Of a stretch of 64,000 bases of DNA, positions 46,497-56,175 are shown piece by piece; within the stretch, counting starts at the first letter, position 1; every line of letters starts with the position of its first letter. The stretch comes from Candidatus Gastranaerophilales bacterium (GTDB taxonomy: Bacteria > Cyanobacteriota > Vampirovibrionia > Gastranaerophilales > Gastranaerophilaceae): NCBI GenBank assembly GCA_944322745.1, contig CALUPV010000002.1:124001-188000 (forward strand), in the 5' to 3' direction. Below the pieces are notes generated by a model that worked only from the letters and a program-made list of their open reading frames with translations, was not told the origin of the DNA and did no database searches. The position numbers were made by a program, and so were the translations under genes.

Positions 46497-47483
46497 ATGA
46501 AAAAAGCTGGTATTTTATATATAATCTTTATTTTGAGTATAATGTTTCATTGTGGCAGTGATGCTTTTGCTGTTTCTGCAATTCCTCAAAAAGATGCAAA
46601 TATAAATATTACTGTAGAAGCTGATGATGAAGATTTTGAAGAAACAGATATAATAAAAAAAGTGAGCTTTAGAGATAAGTTTAAACGCTCACCGGAAGCT
46701 CAAATACAGAGTTTCTTTAAAAAATACAACAGATATTCATCTAAAAATAATATAGAAAAATTAAAAGAATTATATTCAGAAGACTATATAAATAATGATG
46801 GCTTTAATAAAGAGACGATTTTCAAAATGATGGAAATGGCTTCAGGTGCATATAAAGATGTCTCTTATATTACAGAAATAGAAAGTATAAAAGTAGAAGG
46901 AAATTATGCTGTAGTGAAGGCATATGAAATTGCAAAAGGAGAAACAATAAAAGTTATTGAAAAGCTACAAGATACAGGTTCTATTTTATCTGAAATATAT
47001 TATACTGATTATCTAAAAAAAGAAGGTAATAAGTGGAAAATAGTAGCAACTGAAATTAATTCGGAAAAAGTTGAATTAAAATACGGTGAAGCAAAAAATA
47101 TGACAGTTGATGTAGTTGCTCCGAAAACTGTTCCGGAAGGTTCTGTATATGAAGTTTCAATAAATACAAAAACCCCTGATGGTGTTTTTATGGTTGGTTC
47201 TATTGTTAATGAACCCATTGTATATCCGCAAGTACAAACAAAAGATGTCTTTAGAAGTATAAAATCAGAAACATTATCAAGACTCTTAACAGCCAATAAA
47301 GATAAGAATAATGAATATGCTACAATATCAATTGCGATAACAAGAGCACAAATTGAACCACCATCTGTTGTTTTGAATATGACCGGAATGGCCTTTGTTA
47401 TGAGCAGAGTAAATGTTTTTTCTATAAATGATAATGTAAAAATTGATAAGGAGATAAGTGATGTCCCGACAACAAAAGACTAA
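46497..47483 (+). CDS. Exported protein with NTF2/SnoaL-like domain
   Basis: The frame opens at 46458, but the ATG at 46497 (MKKAGILYIIFI) gives a proper Sec signal peptide with cleavage after DAFA. About 328 residues result. An NTF2-like region (about 70-185) shows IQSFFKKYNRYSSKNNIEKL and later KKEGNKWKIVATEI, the usual start and end of that fold. The C-terminal 130 residues are beta-rich and unassigned. Its end overlaps the lspA start by 26 bases, so the pair is translated together. It may itself be envelope-located; function unknown. Confidence 0.65.
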   Translation: MKKAGILYIIFILSIMFHCGSDAFAVSAIPQKDANINITVEADDEDFEETDIIKKVSFRDKFKRSPEAQIQSFFKKYNRYSSKNNIEKLKELYSEDYINNDGFNKETIFKMMEMASGAYKDVSYITEIESIKVEGNYAVVKAYEIAKGETIKVIEKLQDTGSILSEIYYTDYLKKEGNKWKIVATEINSEKVELKYGEAKNMTVDVVAPKTVPEGSVYEVSINTKTPDGVFMVGSIVNEPIVYPQVQTKDVFRSIKSETLSRLLTANKDKNNEYATISIAITRAQIEPPSVVLNMTGMAFVMSRVNVFSINDNVKIDKEISDVPTTKD

Positions 47484-47955
47484 AGAACCTTTAATTGATA
47501 TTTTCACAATTGTAAAATATTTTATTCTTTGGATTTTATTTGCATTAGTTGCATATGGCGTTAAGGTTGTTGTTATGATGGCTTTAAGTGCTTCTCCTAC
47601 AAAACAAGTTGGTAATGGTTTCCTTACATTATATGAAGTGCATAACTCAGGTGCTGCATTCAATTTATTTTCAAATCAGCCCGAAATGATAATTACAGCA
47701 TCTTTTGTTGCTGTAGCTTTAATTACGTTTATAGTATTAATTGCTTCCGGAAAAATTACCCAAACGGCTGTTTCTGCTATGGCTGCTTTAAGTGCAGGTA
47801 TAACAATGAATATGCTTGAGCGTATCAATCAAGGATATGTAATAGATTATATTCATTGCAATTTTCTTGAAAATTTCCCTGTATTTAATGTTCCCGATAT
47901 TATGATAGTTGTGGGAGCAATCGGGTTAATGCTTTCTTTGTTAACAAAAAGATAG
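47458..47955 (+). CDS. lspA: Lipoprotein signal peptidase LspA (divergent)
   Basis: A 165-residue protein with four membrane helices. EVHNSGAAFNLF matches the conserved NxGAAF. MNMLERINQGYVIDYI carries Asn117 and the catalytic Asp129, and FNVPDIM carries the second catalytic Asp146. Where the family has Asp in NxxDR, this protein has Glu120, a conservative change outside the catalytic dyad. It cleaves signal peptides of diacylated prolipoproteins in the cytoplasmic membrane. Upstream gene overlaps by 26 bases; rluD-type gene follows after 9 bases, an association seen in many bacteria (lspA-rluD). Confidence 0.87.
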   Translation: MMSRQQKTKEPLIDIFTIVKYFILWILFALVAYGVKVVVMMALSASPTKQVGNGFLTLYEVHNSGAAFNLFSNQPEMIITASFVAVALITFIVLIASGKITQTAVSAMAALSAGITMNMLERINQGYVIDYIHCNFLENFPVFNVPDIMIVVGAIGLMLSLLTKR

Positions 47956-47964
47956 GTTTTAATA

Positions 47965-48891
47965 ATGACAAGAAAATATATTTTTAGTGTCCAATCTTTA
48001 AATGAACCAATGAGGTTGGATGCTTTTTTGTCTAAGCAAAAAGAATTTTCTTCACGTGCTCAAGTACAGAATCTAATTAATAAAAAACAAGTTTGTGTAA
48101 ATTCTCAAATCGTAAAATCATCATATAAGGTAAAGAATGATGATGAAATTGCAGTCGAACTAAGTGAAGAGTTTGATGTTATTATTTATCCGGAAAATAT
48201 TCCTATAGAAATAATCTATGAGGATGAAAATGTTGCGGTTATAAACAAACCAAAAAGAATGATAACACACCCAACTCCAAAAGAAACAACAGGTACTCTT
48301 GTAAATGCAATTTTATATAAATATGGATATGAAGGTTTATCTGATATAAATGGCATAATGCGCCCCGGCATAGTCCATAGATTAGACAGAAATACATCAG
48401 GTCTAATAATGATAGCAAAAAACAATAAATCACATACATTTTTAACTGAACAAATAAAGACAAAAGCAGCAAAAAGAAAATATTTAGCAATTGTACACGG
48501 TAATTTTGAACAAAATACAGGTATAATTAATGCACCAATATCAAGACATCCTTCAAAACCGGAAAAAATGGCAGTTGTTGAAAATGGAAAGCCCTCAGTC
48601 ACTCATTATAAAGTTTTAGACCAGTTTAAAGGATATTCATTTATAGAATTAGAACTGGAAACAGGTAGAACGCACCAAATAAGAGTTCACATGTCATATA
48701 TAGGACATCCGATTGTCAATGATACTTTATATAACAAAATTCCATTTAAAGTAAAAACAACGGAGCAAGTACTTCAATCATATAGTCTCCGATTTGCGAC
48801 TTTAGATAATAATGATATAATAAATCTTGAAATAAAGCCTGACAATGATATTGAAAAGGTATTAAAATATTTGAGGAGTAATCAAAAATGA
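47965..48891 (+). CDS. RluD-type 23S rRNA pseudouridine synthase
   Basis: A 308-residue protein with an N-terminal S4 RNA-binding domain (RLDAFLSKQKEFSSRAQVQN) and the RluA/RluD catalytic core. The invariant HRLDRNTSGL holds the catalytic Asp, and TGRTHQIRVHMSYIGHPIVN follows. It isomerises uridines in 23S rRNA. Between RluC and RluD specificity the sequence alone does not decide, although linkage to lspA favours RluD. It overlaps the next gene by 4 bases (ATGA). Confidence 0.92.
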   Translation: MTRKYIFSVQSLNEPMRLDAFLSKQKEFSSRAQVQNLINKKQVCVNSQIVKSSYKVKNDDEIAVELSEEFDVIIYPENIPIEIIYEDENVAVINKPKRMITHPTPKETTGTLVNAILYKYGYEGLSDINGIMRPGIVHRLDRNTSGLIMIAKNNKSHTFLTEQIKTKAAKRKYLAIVHGNFEQNTGIINAPISRHPSKPEKMAVVENGKPSVTHYKVLDQFKGYSFIELELETGRTHQIRVHMSYIGHPIVNDTLYNKIPFKVKTTEQVLQSYSLRFATLDNNDIINLEIKPDNDIEKVLKYLRSNQK

Positions 48892-49247
48892 AAAAAAGAA
48901 TATTTTTATCATTAATAGAATCAATTTTGTTTTGTATAATTCTGTTTTTAGCTTATATAAACTATAAAACAAATACCACTGCGCAAATGAGTATTTCTTT
49001 GGATGGTACGATTGTTATATTAAATACATTTTTTGTGATAATTGGACTTTATCTCTTTGGAATCTTTTCAGGTTTTGTATATTCGTTTGTATTAGGACAA
49101 AGATATAAAGATCAAATTGAATTCTATGCAAGGAAAAATGAAAAATTATCACAGCAAAATGAAATAGATACTGATGATAAAGAAGCACTTCAAAGAAAAA
49201 TTGCTACATTAGAAATTGCTCTTGAAAATGCTTTAAAAAATAAATGA
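48888..49247 (+). CDS. Two-helix membrane protein, LapA (DUF1049)-like
   Basis: The 119-residue protein has two hydrophobic helices (about 5-24 and 45-70, the second with GLYLFGIFSGFVYSF) followed by a charged coiled-coil tail (75-119). This is the layout of LapA/YciS-type proteins, which in E. coli help LapB regulate LpxC and lipopolysaccharide synthesis. Sequence similarity is only general, so the role is a suggestion. It overlaps the pseudouridine synthase gene by 4 bases. Confidence 0.6.
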   Translation: MKKRIFLSLIESILFCIILFLAYINYKTNTTAQMSISLDGTIVILNTFFVIIGLYLFGIFSGFVYSFVLGQRYKDQIEFYARKNEKLSQQNEIDTDDKEALQRKIATLEIALENALKNK

Positions 49248-49274
49248 ATTTTATAATTATAGAGAGAGTTTCTT

Positions 49275-50231
49275 ATGAAAAAAGTACTAATTATAAATAT
49301 TCTCTTATTAATTTTCTTTATTGTAATATGTGAAATATATTCCTACAGAAAAATTGTAGAAAGTTTTCATCCCCTACATTCTAAAGATGGAGAACTAAGA
49401 TATACAATTCCAAGCATATACAAGTATGAAGATAAAAAAAATACTTTCTATACATTAATGCCAAAACATAGCGATAAAGTAATCTATAAAAGACCAATTG
49501 CTGTTTTTGGTTGTTCATATGTTGAAGGTGGTGGAATTCCTCCAAATGAAATATTTATTGCACAGCTCAACAAATATTCTAATAGAATTATTTTTGGGCG
49601 AGGCAGAAGTGATACATCAACAGATTTTATGTATCGACAGTTAATTGATAAAAATATAAAATTAGAAATACCGGATGTTGAGTATATTATATATGTATAT
49701 CTAAGATACCATGGACAAAGATACCAACGTTATACATCATCATTGTATTCATCTCCTGATTTAAGGTATAAAGTAAACAAAGATAGAAAACTGGAAGAAG
49801 TTAAGCCTTTTCTAACTCTACCTTTTTATATGTTACATACAGTAAAACTTATTCAAAATAATATAGTAGCAAAAAGAGTAGAAGAAGAGCGAAAAAAAGG
49901 TGAGCCTATGTTGCTAAAATTTCTTGATTCATCATATCAAGTTGCAAAAAGCAAATGGCCAGGTGTAAACTTTATTTTTTTAGAATATCCAGATGGTGTA
50001 TATTCTTTACCTTCTGAGTATCAATATGAAAAAAATTTGAATATGAGGAATTTGCCTCCTGATGTAATAAAGAATATAGAAGATATAGGATTTATTTATG
50101 TAAATGCAGAACAACTTGTTGGACATGAATTGAGAGATTTAGAAAAATATCGCCATACAGATCTTGAACATCCTAGTGGTAAAGCTTGGGAAGAAGTTGC
50201 AGAAGCACTTGTAAAAAAATTTAATTTATAA
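49275..50231 (+). CDS. Membrane-anchored SGNH/GDSL-like hydrolase
   Basis: A 318-residue protein with an N-terminal membrane helix (3-21) and an exported domain. The nucleophile block is VFGCSYVEGGG with Ser81, where GDS is replaced by GCS. The C-terminal DxxH block is HTDLEHPSG with Asp296 and His299. Between them IIYVYLRYHGQRY sits where a GxN block is expected, but no Asn is evident there. The arrangement suggests an esterase or acyltransferase on surface glycans, as in AlgX/AlgJ-type proteins. Substrate unknown. GAGAGAG ribosome site precedes the ATG. Confidence 0.68.
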   Translation: MKKVLIINILLLIFFIVICEIYSYRKIVESFHPLHSKDGELRYTIPSIYKYEDKKNTFYTLMPKHSDKVIYKRPIAVFGCSYVEGGGIPPNEIFIAQLNKYSNRIIFGRGRSDTSTDFMYRQLIDKNIKLEIPDVEYIIYVYLRYHGQRYQRYTSSLYSSPDLRYKVNKDRKLEEVKPFLTLPFYMLHTVKLIQNNIVAKRVEEERKKGEPMLLKFLDSSYQVAKSKWPGVNFIFLEYPDGVYSLPSEYQYEKNLNMRNLPPDVIKNIEDIGFIYVNAEQLVGHELRDLEKYRHTDLEHPSGKAWEEVAEALVKKFNL

Positions 50232-50278
50232 GAAAGTATATAAGCAATAATTCATGTTAATCTAGTTACCCAATTTAG

Positions 50279-50307
50279 TTGACATTGGATTTTGCTTGTA
50301 GTATCAA
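50279..50307 (+). promoter_or_regulatory. Promoter of the rpsL-rpsG operon
   Basis: Perfect -35 TTGACA (50279-50284) and TATCAA (50302-50307) spaced 17 bases, leaving a leader of about 70 bases before rpsL. A GTTACCCAAT lies immediately upstream of the -35. Confidence 0.65.
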
Positions 50308-50384
50308 TATAACAGAAAGTAAAAAGAGTGGTTAAGTTTGTGCTGAAAATTAATCACTAAAAATAATAAAAACAAGGAGAAAAC

Positions 50385-50762
50385 ATGCCAACAATAGCAC
50401 AGTTAGTACGTAAAGAACGTAAGAGAACAACTGATAAGACTAAATCACCGGCGTTAACAAATTGCCCTCAAAGAAGAGGTGTTTGTACAAGAGTTTATAC
50501 TACAACTCCTAAAAAACCAAATTCTGCACTAAGAAAAGTAGCAAGGGTAAGATTAACAAACGGATTTGAAGTTACTTCATATATTCCGGGTATCGGACAC
50601 AATTTACAAGAACACTCTGTTGTATTAATCAGAGGCGGAAGGGTAAAAGATTTACCTGGTGTAAGATATCATATTGTTAGAGGTACATTAGATACAGCAG
50701 GCGTTGCGAATAGAATGAAATCAAGATCTAAATACGGCGCTAAAAGAGCTAAGAAAAAATAG
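50385..50762 (+). CDS. rpsL: 30S ribosomal protein S12
   Basis: 125 residues with the highly conserved body: [33 protein letters not shown] and [20 protein letters not shown] (pieces). S12 sits at the decoding centre. The Lys42 and Lys87 positions known from streptomycin resistance appear unchanged (PKKPNS and GRVKDLP). AAGGAG precedes the ATG. Confidence 0.98.
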   Translation: MPTIAQLVRKERKRTTDKTKSPALTNCPQRRGVCTRVYTTTPKKPNSALRKVARVRLTNGFEVTSYIPGIGHNLQEHSVVLIRGGRVKDLPGVRYHIVRGTLDTAGVANRMKSRSKYGAKRAKKK

Positions 50763-50777
50763 GAAAGGTGATTTATA

Positions 50778-51248
50778 ATGTCAAGACGTAGTAAACCTGC
50801 AAGAAGAATACCTGCTCCTGATGCTGTATATAATAGCGTTGATATCGCTAGTTTTATTAACAGATTAATGAGACGTGGTAAAAAATCAGTTGCAGAAAGA
50901 ATTTTTTATTCAACATTAGAAAACATAAAAACAAAAACTAAAGATGAACCATTGGAAGTATTTAAAAAAGCATTAACAAATGCGACTCCTTTATTAGAAG
51001 TAAAAGCAAGAAGAATCGGTGGTTCTACATACCAAGTTCCATTGGAAGTTAAAGCAGATAGGGGTATGGTTTTAGGTTCAACTTGGATTATAGAATCTGC
51101 TAAAAAACGTAGCGGTAAGTCAATGGTTGAAAAATTAACTAACGAATTGATGGATGCTTCAAATGGTGTTGGTGCCGCTTGCAAAAAGCGTGAGGATACG
51201 CACAAAATGGCCGAAGCTAATAAAGCGTTTGCTCATTATAGATATTAA
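50778..51248 (+). CDS. rpsG: 30S ribosomal protein S7
   Basis: 156 residues with the S7 landmarks: VYNSVDIASFINRLMRRGKK, PLLEVKARRIGGSTYQVP and the C-terminal KKREDTHKMAEANKAFAHYR. S7 nucleates assembly of the 30S head. It is 15 bases after rpsL with AGGAAAGGTG upstream. A terminator follows at once, so fusA and tuf are not part of this operon, unlike the standard str operon. Confidence 0.98.
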   Translation: MSRRSKPARRIPAPDAVYNSVDIASFINRLMRRGKKSVAERIFYSTLENIKTKTKDEPLEVFKKALTNATPLLEVKARRIGGSTYQVPLEVKADRGMVLGSTWIIESAKKRSGKSMVEKLTNELMDASNGVGAACKKREDTHKMAEANKAFAHYRY

Positions 51249-51261
51249 TATAATATTTTAT

Positions 51262-51295
51262 AAGAAAATAGGACTCTTTTGAGTCCTATTTTCTT
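51262..51295. terminator. Terminator after rpsG
   Basis: Perfect 15-bp stem (AAGAAAATAGGACTC / GAGTCCTATTTTCTT) with a TTTT loop. It can serve both rpsG and the converging minus-strand gene ending at 51299. Confidence 0.93.
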
Positions 51296-51298
51296 GTC

Positions 51299-51820
51299 TT
51301 ATTTAGGTTGTTTTTGTGGTGGCCTATTATGATGTCCCCCATTATTATTTGGTTTTGGTGGTTTAGGTGGTGGTTTTGGACCTCCATTGGGGGGTATTGG
51401 CGTAATAGGGCCATTTATATATATTGGTTTTTTACCAATACTGTAGTTATATGAAAAACCTTTATAATTATATCCTCCTGTAGAATAATTAAAGCCTCCA
51501 GTAGAATAAATTCCGTTTCTATAATATGGTCCAATCCTATAAATATTATTATAATTATAATTATTAATATAATAGTATGGTGGATATGTCATGTCTTGAT
51601 TTTGAGTATCATCTTTTGTTTCGGTCGTTTTTTTTACTTTTTGACCCGGTAGTTTTTCATAAGAAAAATTTTGACTGGATTCATTTTTTTCAGCATTAGG
51701 ATTATCTTCTCCAACACTTAAAGATTGAGTATACATCCCTTCATAGAAAGCGAAGGAGAAAGGCACTGTACTCAATATTATGACTATGGACAAAATAATT
51801 TTATAAAAAGGACTATTCAC
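51299..51820 (-). CDS. Exported low-complexity protein (Tyr/Asn/Gly- and Pro-rich)
   Basis: The 173-residue protein has a clear signal peptide (cleavage after SFAF region near residue 25). A polar linker is followed by a Tyr/Asn/Gly-rich stretch with an internal repeat (YSTGGFNYSTGGYNYKGFSY), then a Pro-rich end (PPNGGPKPPPKPPKP) and a His/Arg/Gln tail. Such composition is typical of surface or extracellular-matrix type proteins. No domain is recognised. It probably has its own promoter and shares the terminator with rpsG. Confidence 0.65.
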   Translation of the reverse strand: MNSPFYKIILSIVIILSTVPFSFAFYEGMYTQSLSVGEDNPNAEKNESSQNFSYEKLPGQKVKKTTETKDDTQNQDMTYPPYYYINNYNYNNIYRIGPYYRNGIYSTGGFNYSTGGYNYKGFSYNYSIGKKPIYINGPITPIPPNGGPKPPPKPPKPNNNGGHHNRPPQKQPK

Positions 51821-51892
51821 TTTTACCTTTCTTTATTATTTTATATATAACCTTATAATTTTATATAACTGTATAATTCCCTAAAAAGTTCA

Positions 51893-52393
51893 TTATCTAT
51901 AATTTTGAAATTGAAGAGGAATTTCGTAATTGTCTTCTTTGTCTCTTAACATTTTAATTACAGCTTGAAGATCATCTTTATCTTTGCCGGAAACTCTGAC
52001 TTGTTCACCTTGTATTGAAGCTTGGACTTTAAGTTTTGTATTTTTTATATCAGCTACAATTTTTTTTGCGAGTTCTTGTGTTAATCCTTTTTTTAAATTA
52101 AAAACTTGTCTTACATTTCCGCCGAGAGCATTTTCTACTTGTTGTGCATCAAGAATTTTGATACTTAATCCTCTTTTTATCATTTTAGATTGAAGAATAT
52201 CAAGAATGTTCTTTAACTTCATTTCATCATTTGTTGTAATCGTTATTGATTTATCAGTATCTAAAATGACATCTGAATTAGAACCTTTTAAATCGAATCT
52301 TGTAGTCAGCTCTCTTTTTACTTGGTCAACAGCATTAACAAGTTCTTGTTTGTCAAACTCAGAAACGATATCAAAGCTACAATCTTTAGCCAT
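51893..52393 (-). CDS. YajQ family nucleotide-binding protein
   Basis: 166 residues with the family's hallmark start DCSFDIVSEFDKQELVNAVD, then RELTTRFDLKGS and the end VRVSGKDKDDLQAVIKMLR. Some YajQ members bind cyclic di-GMP and act with transcription regulators; others were described as RNA/nucleotide binding. The role here is unknown. A GGAGTT site lies upstream of the ATG. Confidence 0.95.
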   Translation of the reverse strand: MAKDCSFDIVSEFDKQELVNAVDQVKRELTTRFDLKGSNSDVILDTDKSITITTNDEMKLKNILDILQSKMIKRGLSIKILDAQQVENALGGNVRQVFNLKKGLTQELAKKIVADIKNTKLKVQASIQGEQVRVSGKDKDDLQAVIKMLRDKEDNYEIPLQFQNYR

Positions 52394-52465
52394 ATGAAAC
52401 TCCTTTTTGTGTATCTTTTTAATTATACAATATCATTAGCAGATTTAACAAATTAATTGAATAAA

Positions 52466-52494
52466 TTGTATAAGTTCATTTTATAGAGTATAAT
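52466..52494 (+). promoter_or_regulatory. Promoter of the FtsL/DivIC-type gene, giving a leaderless transcript
   Basis: TTGTAT (52466-52471) and TATAAT (52489-52494) spaced 17 bases. The ATG begins 6 bases after the -10, so transcription should start at or near the initiation codon. Confidence 0.55.
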
Positions 52495-52500
52495 TTTCGT

Positions 52501-52881
52501 ATGTCTGATTATAGAAAAAATATAGGTAAAAATAATAATAAAGTTGAACAAAAACATAAAAAGAAGATTCATTATTCACTTCTTACTTTTGTTTTGTTGA
52601 TTTGTATTGTTGAATTAGCAGTTAGTGCTGTAAATAATATAAATAAGAATATAAATTTTGCATCTAAAATTCGTGGTTTAGAAGAAAAAAGAAACGAAGA
52701 ATTAAATAAAAACAAGCAGTTAAAATCAGAAATAGAAAACTTTAATTCAGAGACTACGCTTGAATCGATAGCCAGAAATAACTTAAAAATGGCGGAAGAA
52801 AATGAAATTCTTTTAATTATAAATAAGCCCAAAGAAGAAATACTGGTTGATGATAGTATAAAAAAGAAAACGGATAAATAA
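52501..52881 (+). CDS. Septum formation protein of the FtsL/FtsB/DivIC type
   Basis: A 126-residue bitopic protein: basic cytoplasmic N-terminus (1-24), one membrane helix (about 25-47), then a coiled coil (52-85, RGLEEKRNEELNKNKQLKSE). It ends with TLESIARNNLKMAEENEILL, the motif after the coil shared by FtsL, FtsB and DivIC. These proteins form the divisome complex with FtsQ. Which member it is cannot be decided from sequence alone. A terminator follows within 10 bases. Confidence 0.82.
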   Translation: MSDYRKNIGKNNNKVEQKHKKKIHYSLLTFVLLICIVELAVSAVNNINKNINFASKIRGLEEKRNEELNKNKQLKSEIENFNSETTLESIARNNLKMAEENEILLIINKPKEEILVDDSIKKKTDK

Positions 52882-52889
52882 TTATACGA

Positions 52890-52915
52890 AAAGACCGTCA
52901 ATAAAGACGGTCTTT
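52890..52915. terminator. Intrinsic terminator
   Basis: Perfect 10-bp stem (AAAGACCGTC / GACGGTCTTT) with a 6-base loop, placed between the FtsL-type gene and the small minus-strand gene. Confidence 0.88.
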
Positions 52916-52930
52916 AAATCTCTCACTAAA

Positions 52931-53086
52931 CTATTTGACTGAAACAAGTCTTAAGTTTACACCAATATCCGTGTTTACCTGCCTGACACTTGCAATTGCC
53001 ATAGAACGGCGTTTTTTTGCTCCTCTTAAAAAGAATTCTACACCTTCGGAAATATTACTTGTAGGAATGATGATTTTTTTGTTCAT
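52931..53086 (-). CDS. 51-residue basic protein, unknown
   Basis: A short frame starts at ATG 53086 with AGGA 7 bases upstream and ends at TAG. It encodes MNKKIIIPTSNISEGVEFFL, then RGAKKRRSMAIASVRQVNTD and IGVNLRLVSVK. It is basic in the middle (RGAKKRRS) and shows no membrane helix. The ribosome site, codon use like that of its neighbours and the shared terminator make it credible. I cannot name it; it could be a ribosome-, RNA- or membrane-associated peptide. The remaining 190 bases to the next gene hold no supported feature. Confidence 0.6.
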   Translation of the reverse strand: MNKKIIIPTSNISEGVEFFLRGAKKRRSMAIASVRQVNTDIGVNLRLVSVK

Positions 53087-53274
53087 TTTGTTTTCCTAAT
53101 TTTCTCTGATAAATTGATATTCGACATTATTTATATTTACTTTAGTTTTTGATTCAAAATGTTAAAATTTGTAATAATATAATGAGAAACCGGTTCAACT
53201 TTTTCTAACAAGATTAGAATATTTCTGATTTTTTTGTTTATAATATGTGATTAATGAATATTTAAGGAAAAGCA

Positions 53275-53988
53275 ATGAATGAGATGAAATTAAAAACAAT
53301 TGATCAAGTAGAGATTGCTGTAAATTGTTACAAAAATGGTTTTGATAGTGTTGTTATTATTGCCCCCGGTTGGTTTATGACTAAAGATAGTAAATCCTTT
53401 AGGGAAATCAGTGATATTTTCAAAGAATATTCTGATGTTTTGACTATGGATTTTAGAGGACACGGCAGAAGTAAGGGCTTTTATACATTTACAAGTAAAG
53501 AAATAAATGATATTTCAACAGTAATAGAATATGCGAAACAACATTATAAAAAAATATACTTAATGGGATTTTCGCTTGGTGCTGCATTAGTCTTAATTGC
53601 AGGTTCAAAGTTTGATTATATAGATAGAATAATTGCAATTAGTGCACCTACTTGTTTTAGTAAAATCGAAAATAAAGTATGGAAAAAAGAAGCATGGATT
53701 CCAACACTTCAGAAATGTGAGTTAAAAAGGTGGGTATCTATACGCCCAAGTATTATAAACAGGAAGAAAATAAATCCGATAGATATTATAGATAAAGTAA
53801 AAATTCCAACATTATTCATGGCGGGAGAAAAAGATCCTACAGTATGTGCTTGGCATACTGAGGCTCTATATAATAAAGCAATTTGTCCAAAAAAATATGA
53901 GTTGTTTGAAAAATGCTGCCACGCTGAGGATTTATTTCTACAAAACAGAGAAAGATTTATAAAAACTTGTATTGATTGGTTGTTTTAA
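53275..53988 (+). CDS. Alpha/beta hydrolase
   Basis: A 237-residue serine hydrolase. The oxyanion region IIAPGWFM, DFRGHGRSKG after strand 4, nucleophile elbow GFSLG with Ser100, and the late MAGEKDPTV (Asp) and CCHAEDL (His) complete a catalytic triad. No signal peptide. It is probably a cytoplasmic esterase or lysophospholipase-like enzyme; substrate cannot be assigned. AAGGAAAAGC precedes the ATG. Confidence 0.88.
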   Translation: MNEMKLKTIDQVEIAVNCYKNGFDSVVIIAPGWFMTKDSKSFREISDIFKEYSDVLTMDFRGHGRSKGFYTFTSKEINDISTVIEYAKQHYKKIYLMGFSLGAALVLIAGSKFDYIDRIIAISAPTCFSKIENKVWKKEAWIPTLQKCELKRWVSIRPSIINRKKINPIDIIDKVKIPTLFMAGEKDPTVCAWHTEALYNKAICPKKYELFEKCCHAEDLFLQNRERFIKTCIDWLF

Positions 53989-54087
53989 ATAATTAATTTT
54001 TCATTAATATTTTAAAGAAAAATGGAAATTAGTTGTATAAATAAATAGTGATAAGGGAGATAAGTAATTATAAAAGGAGGACATATT

Positions 54088-54375
54088 ATGACAATAAGAC
54101 CATTAGGTGACAAAATTGTTATTAAAGTTATTGAAGATGCAGAACAAACATCAGGCGGTATATTCATACCTGACAGTGCAAAAGAAAAATCTCAAAAGGG
54201 AGAAGTAATTGCAGTAGGAACAGGTAAAATGACTGAAAAGGGAGAACGTGAGCCAATGGATGTAAAAGTTGGAGAAGTTGTTCTTTTTGCAAAATATGCA
54301 GGTACCGATGTAAAAGTTTCGGATGAAACATTAAAGATAATGTCAGTTTCTGATGTTTTAGGTGTAATAGAGTAG
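54088..54375 (+). CDS. groES: Co-chaperonin GroES
   Basis: 95 residues: IRPLGDKIVIKVIEDAEQTS, the mobile loop TSGGIFIPDSAKEK and the end VSDVLGVIE. Forms the heptameric lid of GroEL. A strong AAAGGAGGA site precedes the ATG. I do not see a CIRCE inverted repeat (TTAGCACTC-N9-GAGTGCTAA) upstream, so HrcA control is not evident. Confidence 0.98.
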   Translation: MTIRPLGDKIVIKVIEDAEQTSGGIFIPDSAKEKSQKGEVIAVGTGKMTEKGEREPMDVKVGEVVLFAKYAGTDVKVSDETLKIMSVSDVLGVIE

Positions 54376-54388
54376 TAAATTTTATTAA

Positions 54389-56050
<1,662 letters not shown>

Positions 56051-56069
56051 CCCAAGCAAAGAGCGAAAA

Positions 56070-56121
56070 GTAATTTCATTACAGCGAAATTACGGACGAA
56101 TCTAGTTCAGTAAGTATGTAA
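56070..56121 (+). other. Hairpin and GTATGTAA element after groEL
   Basis: A perfect 8-bp stem (GTAATTTC / GAAATTAC, 56070-56093) is followed 20 bases later by GTATGTAA (56114-56121). It lies before the true terminator and has a counterpart after cysS. No function is known to me. Confidence 0.35.
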
Positions 56122-56128
56122 CCCAAAT

Positions 56129-56158
56129 AAAAAGAGAGTGTAAAAACACTCTCTTTTT
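56129..56158. terminator. Terminator after groEL
   Basis: Perfect 12-bp stem (AAAAAGAGAGTG / CACTCTCTTTTT) with a 6-base loop, usable in both directions between groEL and the converging 392-residue gene. Confidence 0.92.
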
Positions 56159-56175
56159 ATTGTAAAAATAAATTT

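Noticed and set aside
48216-48602. 128-codon hydrophobic frame on the minus strand
   Set aside because: Antisense to the RluD-type gene; its apparent membrane segments come from Lys/Asn-rich sense codons.
51440-51600. Short repeats that might be a CRISPR or satellite
   Set aside because: They are in-frame Tyr/Asn/Gly codon repeats within one gene, with irregular units and no spacers.
53160-53230. Possible tRNA from a GGTTCAA-like string
   Set aside because: No acceptor stem, D arm or anticodon stem can be folded around it.
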